The notes under the pieces are model-generated. The model saw nothing but the letters and a program-made list of their open reading frames with translations. It had not been told where the DNA came from and did not search any database. A stretch of 12,302 nt of DNA from SOIA01 sp050116035 (lineage in GTDB: Bacteria > Acidobacteriota > Aminicenantia > Aminicenantales > Aminicenantaceae), in the NCBI GenBank assembly GCA_050116035.1, contig JASFPJ010000076.1, positions 1 through 12,302 of the forward strand, in the 5' to 3' direction. A program made the position numbers and the translations under genes. Positions 7,586-12,302 of the stretch are shown here, one piece after another (the first letter of the stretch is position 1; each line of letters starts with the position of its first letter).

Positions 7586-10318
7586 CTATTTGTCGTACCA
7601 GTGGTCTTGGAGAATCGATGCTGTCTTGACGAATTTCTTGTCGCCCACTGTCAGGACAATCTTGTATTCACCCAAGGCTGCCGGGCTCATCGCGTAATTG
7701 GGATTGCCGAAGGAACCCCTGTATCCCATCTCTCTGTACTGCTGTATTCTCTTTCGCATTTGATCAGCTTCTTCTTTAGACCTTTTTCTCCTTTGCGACA
7801 TATTCCAGACAACTTTGTGCAGTCCCGCAGAGCTGCTTCCATTGATCACGTTAACCTCCATGTTGCCCTTGTAGACAGTCACCTTCACGTTGCCTTCGAC
7901 TTCGTTTTTCAGGTAGTAATAGATCACGATCCCATTGGGTTCGCTCTCTCCTGCAAAGTTGGAGGAGCTGGAGTTCATCCTTCGTGGAGCCACCCATCTA
8001 ATTTTTGACTCTACATCAAAGAGATGGGCATCCTTAGCCAGTACTTTGGATGTTAACTCCTGTAATGGAGAGATATCCGTGATGTATATTCCGCGGCCGT
8101 GTGTCGCCGCAACAAGATCATTTTCTCTGGTATGAATGGCTATGTCATGAACGGGCTGTGTCGGCATGTTGGTTTTCATCTTTGTCCAGCTTTTTCCCCC
8201 ATTAATGGAGACATAGACGGCAAATTCCGTTCCCACAAATAGAAGGTTTGGGTTCTTGTGGTCTTCTCTGATGACATTGATGGGCTCGTTCGGCAGGTTG
8301 CTGGCGATAGAAGTCCAGGTTTCTCCGTAATCCGTTGTTTTGTAGACAAAAGGCCTGAAATCATCTCGCCGGAATCCGGTGTAGGAGACATAAGCTGTTC
8401 CCGGGTCATGATGTGACGCATCAACTCGACTCACCCAGTATTCGGGATTTCCGGTGATTTTATCATTCAGCTTTGTCCAATCCGTGCTGCCGGGTTTCTT
8501 CACCCATACATTTCCGTCGTCGGTTCCGACCCAGAGCAGGTCCTGAATAAGCGGAGATTCGTCAATAGTGGTGATCGTGCAGTACTGGATGTTTCCGTCT
8601 CCACCTTTTCCAGTCGTGAGCTTCTTCGGGTCGTTTGTTGTCAGGTCTGGGCTGATTTCCTCCCAGTATTCGCCCCGCATAGGAGACCTGACGACGATGT
8701 TTCCGCAGTGATAGATCACATCGCTGTTATGCGGAGAAACCAGGATCGGAGAATTCCAGTTCCAGCGGAGTTCACGTTTTTGTCGGCTGTAGGCGATAGA
8801 TTTCGTCTCTCCGGTTTTAAGGTCGAGCCTTGAAAGAGGTCCAAACTGAGATTCATTGTAGAGATAGCGGTTGGTTTTCCAGTCAAACACGTTGTACATG
8901 CCGTCACCACCTCCCACTCGTTGCCAGTCTTCGAGCGTGATGGGTCCTCCACCGCGCTTTGTGCTGGGGCCCATGTGCGAGCCGTTATCCTGGAGCCCAC
9001 CCGCTACACGATACGGATAAGACATATCCACGCCAACCGCATAAAACTGGGCCAAGGAAAGGAAGTCCGGATGATACCAGTTTTTCCCGCCGTCATAGGA
9101 CACTCCCATGCCATGGTCATAGCCAAGCAACATGTGATTGGAATCCTTGGGATTGATCCATAAGGCGTGGTCGTCACCGCCGAACCGCAAGGGACGCCTC
9201 TGCCAGGTTTTTCCGCCATCTCGTGTTCCCCAGGAAGCGGCGCTCAAGACGTGCACAACTTTATCATCGTTGGGGTCGATTATGATTTGACCGTAATAGT
9301 ATGCGGGTGCACCGCCGATGCTCCGACCATCGGGACTCACTTTCTTCCAGGTCTTTCCGGCATCATCGGAGCGGTAGACTTCGCCACCGATCATACCGCG
9401 GCTGGATTTGTCCTCACGAAGCTCTTTGAGCCTGTCCGCATCGGACATGCCGGGCTTATTGGCGTTTTCGATGGTTGTATACAGGATATTCGGGTTTCTC
9501 AGGTAAATGTCGATACCGATGCGTCCGAGCATTCCTCCGGGAAGTCCGCCACCGAGTTTTGTCCAGCTCTTGCCGGCGTTTGTTGTTTTGTAAATCGCGC
9601 TTCCAGGGCCACCCAGGTTGAAACTCCAGGGCTTGCGTTCTTTATCGTAGGTGCAAGCATACAACACATTCGGATTGGTGGGGTCCATGGCCACATCCAC
9701 GACACCAATATCCTTGCCGTCTGCCTTAACAGCCAGCACTTTTTTCCAGTTCTTTCCTCCGTTTGTGGATTTGTACAGTCCACGCTCAGGATTTTCCGAA
9801 TAGAGATGGCCGAGAGCCGCCACATAGATGATGTTCGGATTTGTCGGATGGATAACAATCCGTCCGATATGGTGGGATTCTTTAAGGCCCATGTTCTTCC
9901 AGGTCTTTCCGGCATCTGTGGATTTGTACACTCCATCTCCCCAGTACGTGCTTCTGGAGTTGTTGGCTTCACCCGTTCCAACCCATAGAATATTCGGGTC
10001 TGACGGAGCCACAGCAATGTCACCGATGGAAAAGACTTTTTCGTAGTCAAAAATCGGTTCAAAAGTGATGCCGTTGTTTGTTGTTTTCCACAATCCTCCT
10101 GAACCTGTTGCTGCATAGAAAGTGTGTGGTTGCTGCACCGGCACGGCAAAATCCACGAACCGCCCGCTCTGGCGAGTTGGGCCGATCGAACGGTACTCGA
10201 GACTCTTCAACAGGTCTTCTGTAAGACTTTGCCCGAAAGCCGCAAATGGGACAGCTAGCACTAGAATCATCGTCAGAGAGGCGACCACAAGCTTAGGATA
10301 GTTTTTTCGAAATTCCAT
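7586..10318 (-). CDS. Secreted sortilin/VPS10-type beta-propeller protein with nine Asp-box (BNR) repeats
   Basis: This complete 910-residue protein has a strong start (GGAGG 6 nt before ATG at 10318) and a signal peptide (about 1-29, cleaved near AFG-QS). Nine Asp-box motifs, S/T-x-D/N-x-G-x-x-W/F, are visible near residues 80, 134, 185, 246, 318, 366, 407, 661 and 704, each in the turn of a propeller blade, with recurring lines of the type DPxNPNxLYVGT. They fit the ten-bladed or double propeller fold of the VPS10/sortilin-like proteins that are abundant in Bacteroidota, Acidobacteriota and related groups. ATHGRGIYITDI (738-749) is typical of this family. Residues about 765-905 form a beta-sandwich, possibly Ig/FlgD-like, with a charged helical insert (842-864). 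The proteins are often labelled glycosyl hydrolase because Asp-boxes occur in sialidases, but no sialidase arginine triad is evident and the ligand is unknown. It is transcribed alone, between its own promoter and terminator. Confidence 0.92.
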   Translation of the reverse strand: MEFRKNYPKLVVASLTMILVLAVPFAAFGQSLTEDLLKSLEYRSIGPTRQSGRFVDFAVPVQQPHTFYAATGSGGLWKTTNNGITFEPIFDYEKVFSIGDIAVAPSDPNILWVGTGEANNSRSTYWGDGVYKSTDAGKTWKNMGLKESHHIGRIVIHPTNPNIIYVAALGHLYSENPERGLYKSTNGGKNWKKVLAVKADGKDIGVVDVAMDPTNPNVLYACTYDKERKPWSFNLGGPGSAIYKTTNAGKSWTKLGGGLPGGMLGRIGIDIYLRNPNILYTTIENANKPGMSDADRLKELREDKSSRGMIGGEVYRSDDAGKTWKKVSPDGRSIGGAPAYYYGQIIIDPNDDKVVHVLSAASWGTRDGGKTWQRRPLRFGGDDHALWINPKDSNHMLLGYDHGMGVSYDGGKNWYHPDFLSLAQFYAVGVDMSYPYRVAGGLQDNGSHMGPSTKRGGGPITLEDWQRVGGGDGMYNVFDWKTNRYLYNESQFGPLSRLDLKTGETKSIAYSRQKRELRWNWNSPILVSPHNSDVIYHCGNIVVRSPMRGEYWEEISPDLTTNDPKKLTTGKGGDGNIQYCTITTIDESPLIQDLLWVGTDDGNVWVKKPGSTDWTKLNDKITGNPEYWVSRVDASHHDPGTAYVSYTGFRRDDFRPFVYKTTDYGETWTSIASNLPNEPINVIREDHKNPNLLFVGTEFAVYVSINGGKSWTKMKTNMPTQPVHDIAIHTRENDLVAATHGRGIYITDISPLQELTSKVLAKDAHLFDVESKIRWVAPRRMNSSSSNFAGESEPNGIVIYYYLKNEVEGNVKVTVYKGNMEVNVINGSSSAGLHKVVWNMSQRRKRSKEEADQMRKRIQQYREMGYRGSFGNPNYAMSPAALGEYKIVLTVGDKKFVKTASILQDHWYDK

Positions 10319-10430
10319 TATTTCCTCCTTAAAAGATTTGAAAGATTTTTTATTAATGACTGTGGGATTGATGACTTGGGTATGATTAAAAAATTCATAT
10401 TTAGAATGATATGAAAAAAGTGAATACGTA

Positions 10431-10459
10431 ATATTAATTCAGATGGATTCAAAGGTCAA
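10431..10459 (-). promoter_or_regulatory. Sigma-70-type promoter for the VPS10-like gene
   Basis: On the minus strand TTGACC (10459-10454, five of six matches) is followed by exactly 17 nt and TAATAT (10436-10431). Transcription would start near 10424, leaving a leader of about 105 nt before the ATG at 10318. The leader is AT-rich and shows no clear riboswitch-like fold. Confidence 0.5.
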
Positions 10460-10653
10460 CGAGAAAATAAATTATAGTATATTAATAATACACTAGATAA
10501 TATCACAAACCAAAAAAATTGTTTTTATCTGATCTGCGGATTCACAAGAGAAAGAATATCGAATCATATTCATTTAACCTTTATCTTTTTTTTAGAAAAA
10601 CTCCCCGTTCTTCAATTTGATCGGTTATAAAAAAACAATTTCTTTGAAATAAA

Positions 10654-10685
10654 TGTCATTGCAAGCGAAGCGTGGCAGTCTCATG
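10654..10685. repeat. Decayed copy of a short dispersed intergenic repeat (GTCATTGC...GTGGCAGTCTC type)
   Basis: The 32-nt segment starts TGTCATTGCAAGCG and ends GTGGCAGTCTCATG. It closely resembles the widespread intergenic element whose usual form begins GTCATTGCGAG and ends GTGGCAATCTC, seen from memory in many environmental genomes. The ends are partly complementary (ATTGC against GGCAGT), as in a REP-like palindrome. Two changes from the usual form suggest decay. Only one copy lies in this window, so identity as a repeat rests on recognition of the motif. Confidence 0.5.
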
Positions 10686-10757
10686 TTTTTTAAAACTCAA
10701 TTGAAAAATTAGACCAAACGAGTGATTTTCAGATAGAATAGGCCCAAGGAGTGTTCG

Positions 10758-12302
10758 ATGGACCGATTCAACACCTTCCAGAAATTAGGTTTTTACACTC
10801 TAGTGTGGATATTATTTATAACTTCCCTCTCCCCTTCCCTTTCTCTGTTCGCAGAAGAAATCCCTTACGGGACAGGCTCCTGGGATTCGGATTCTCTCGG
10901 CAACCACCGCGTTGTTCTCCGGGTCAATAAGAAGGCCGACGCCGTATGGGCCCACATTCAGTGGCGAAGGAGAGATACTGATCCGGAAAGGAAAAATGTC
11001 ATCCTTATTGACGCAAAAATAGGAAGTCGCGTTAGAAATGTTTGCCGGGTGGAAATCAACAGGGAATTTGGAGATTTGATCTTTCAACCTCAAACTGTAC
11101 CCGGAGAGTATTACGTATATTACATGCCATTTGTCATGTCTGGCCGCAGCAATTACCCGACCGTGACCTACCCGGAGCCAGAGAAAACGGCTGAGACGGA
11201 ATGGCTTGAGCGTCATGCGCTTACAGAGGATAAATTATCAGAACTAAAGAAAAGTTCTTTTCCTCCTGTGGAGGTTACTGGATTCCAGTCCATCGATGAG
11301 TTCAACAGTTTTTATCCGATGGAAGTGATTGCGACTGCTGAGGAAACTGAGAACATACTGAGAAGTCATCCTGAATCTGATTATCTATTGTTTCCTGAGG
11401 ACCGCAGATTCCCCATCCGGATGTGGGATGACCTTCCTTTTAAATGGATCAAGACCGGACCTAAAAATACGTTCCAAGGTGACGCAGCCCGAGGAGAGTT
11501 CTACGCCTTTCAAATCGGTGTTTACGCGGCCAGGAAAGCCATAGAGGATATCGATGTCTCCTTCAACAAGATGAAACATGCTGCATCCCAAAAAACCATC
11601 CCATCCTCTGCTCTGCGCTGCATCAATGTCGGCGGGATCAACTGGAACGGAGAGAAGCTTGACAAAGTCTGTCCGGTTGATAAAGGTAAAGTCCAGCCTC
11701 TCTGGTGTGGAATCCAGATTCCCTTGGATGCCCCTCCGGGCAAATACGAGGGGACAGTCACTGTCAAGCCAAAAGGAATGGAGGAGACTCCGATCAAACT
11801 CATCATTAACGTCACTCAGGAGACTTTGAAGGACGCTGGTGACAGCGAACTCTGGAGACACTCGCGTCTGCGCTGGCTGGATTCAAAGATCGCTTTTGAT
11901 GACGATGTCGTTTCCCCTTTCACTCCGATTAGGGTGCAGGGAAAAACGTTAAGCTCTCTTGGAAGAAGAGTGAGAATCGGAAAGGCCGGATTCCCTGATC
12001 AGATCCAGAGTTTTTTCGCCCCTGAAATGACACATATCCTGGAAGAAGGGCGCGATATCCTCTCTTCTCCTATAGAGTTGATTGTGGAGGACGAGGAGAG
12101 TTGTATTCTATCGTGGGAAGAAAAGTACGCCACCATGGTCAAGATAAGGCCAGGTGCAGTCGAATGGGAAGCGAAATGCGAAGCAGGAGTTTTAGCATTA
12201 GAATGTGAAGCCCGAATGGAATGCGATGGTTTCCTTGAGTTTAAAGTCAAATTGAGTTCTGCCACGAGTATTGCAGTCAAGGATATCCGCCTGGAAATCC
12301 CG
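10758..12302 (+). CDS. Secreted GH123-N/DUF6067-like protein (partial, C-terminus off right edge)
   Basis: An open plus-strand frame of 515 codons starts at ATG 10758, with AAGGAG 7 nt upstream, and leaves the window without a stop. Residues 1-32 are a signal peptide (hydrophobic 10-30, cleavage near LFA-EE). Residues about 40-145 form a beta-rich N-terminal domain. Around 244-270 the text RGEFYAFQIGVYAARKAIED resembles the N-terminal domain of glycoside hydrolase family 123, where a similar RGE...FQ stretch opens a beta-sandwich. From residue 368 the text HSRLRWLDSKIAFDDD and the following PFTPIRVQG...LGRRVRIG strongly resemble the DUF6067 glycoside-hydrolase-like family. The catalytic domain would lie beyond the edge, so activity and substrate cannot be judged. 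It is divergent from the VPS10-like gene and may share the intergenic region's control. The family call is from recognition, without a search. Confidence 0.85.
   Translation, partial: MDRFNTFQKLGFYTLVWILFITSLSPSLSLFAEEIPYGTGSWDSDSLGNHRVVLRVNKKADAVWAHIQWRRRDTDPERKNVILIDAKIGSRVRNVCRVEINREFGDLIFQPQTVPGEYYVYYMPFVMSGRSNYPTVTYPEPEKTAETEWLERHALTEDKLSELKKSSFPPVEVTGFQSIDEFNSFYPMEVIATAEETENILRSHPESDYLLFPEDRRFPIRMWDDLPFKWIKTGPKNTFQGDAARGEFYAFQIGVYAARKAIEDIDVSFNKMKHAASQKTIPSSALRCINVGGINWNGEKLDKVCPVDKGKVQPLWCGIQIPLDAPPGKYEGTVTVKPKGMEETPIKLIINVTQETLKDAGDSELWRHSRLRWLDSKIAFDDDVVSPFTPIRVQGKTLSSLGRRVRIGKAGFPDQIQSFFAPEMTHILEEGRDILSSPIELIVEDEESCILSWEEKYATMVKIRPGAVEWEAKCEAGVLALECEARMECDGFLEFKVKLSSATSIAVKDIRLEIP

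Larger units (their letters stand above)
10319..10757. other. AT-rich divergent intergenic region
   Basis: This 439-nt stretch separates the divergent propeller and glycoside-hydrolase-like genes. It contains the minus-strand promoter at 10431-10459 and the short dispersed-repeat remnant at 10654-10685, listed separately. I see no convincing open frame, tRNA or hairpin terminator. For the plus-strand gene only weak promoter-like pieces are visible (TTGAAA at 10701 without a good -10 at the right distance; TAGAAT at 10734, too close to the ribosome site). Confidence 0.6.

Noticed and set aside
7463..8008. Plus-strand open frame of 181 codons crossing the terminator hairpin
   Set aside because: It starts in intergenic DNA, reads through the hairpin and then runs antisense to the C-terminus of the VPS10-like gene; it has no good ribosome site.
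9167..9988. Plus-strand open frame of 273 codons inside the VPS10-like gene
   Set aside because: It lies wholly antisense to a clearly coding frame with nine Asp-boxes; its text mirrors the repeated blade codons and resembles no protein family.
9296..10080. Recurring similar DNA segments in the propeller gene as a nucleotide repeat array
   Set aside because: The similarity follows the Asp-box protein motif of each blade, with varying spacing and codons, so it is protein-level repetition.
11385..11861. Minus-strand open frames opposite the GH123-N/DUF6067-like gene (also 10812-11216)
   Set aside because: The plus frame has a signal peptide, a ribosome site and family motifs across the region; the minus frames are shadows.

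Overview
The window looks like a chromosomal fragment from an uncultured Gram-negative bacterium of mixed base composition, with AT-rich intergenic DNA. Gene content (secreted beta-propeller proteins of PQQ-like and sortilin/BNR type, a GH123/DUF6067-like secreted protein, a MacB-type ABC transporter) is the style of Planctomycetota, Aminicenantota/Acidobacteriota-like or Poribacteria-like genomes. I cannot place it more closely from sequence alone.

Positions 1-7135 (minus strand) hold a compact four-gene operon. In transcription order it is: (i) an exported, C-terminally membrane-anchored protein of 399 residues with a possible thioredoxin-like N-terminal half; (ii) a MacB/FtsX-type ABC permease that overlaps it by 4 nt; (iii) its LolD-like ATPase, starting 2 nt after the permease stop; and (iv) 29 nt further on, a giant exported PQQ-like beta-propeller protein of at least 1365 residues that runs off the left edge. 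The last protein carries a complete-looking Rossmann SAM-methyltransferase domain, an acidic coiled coil and a duplicated KGIYEE segment inside the propeller. I consider this operon the most interesting, apparently uncharacterised, system here.

Positions 7136-7585 hold a decayed aldo/keto reductase start (one frameshift plus an apparent large internal deletion), a candidate promoter for the operon, and a strong hairpin terminator for the next gene.

Positions 7586-10318 (minus) hold a complete secreted sortilin/VPS10-type propeller protein with nine Asp-box (BNR) motifs. Positions 10319-10757 are an AT-rich divergent intergenic region with a good promoter for the propeller gene and a decayed copy of a short dispersed repeat. 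Positions 10758-12302 (plus) hold the first 515 residues of a secreted GH123-N/DUF6067-like protein that runs off the right edge.

All the full-size proteins except the ATPase are exported or membrane-embedded, so the whole window is devoted to the cell envelope. The VPS10-like and glycoside-hydrolase-like genes are divergently placed and may share regulation, but there is no direct evidence that they work with the four-gene operon.
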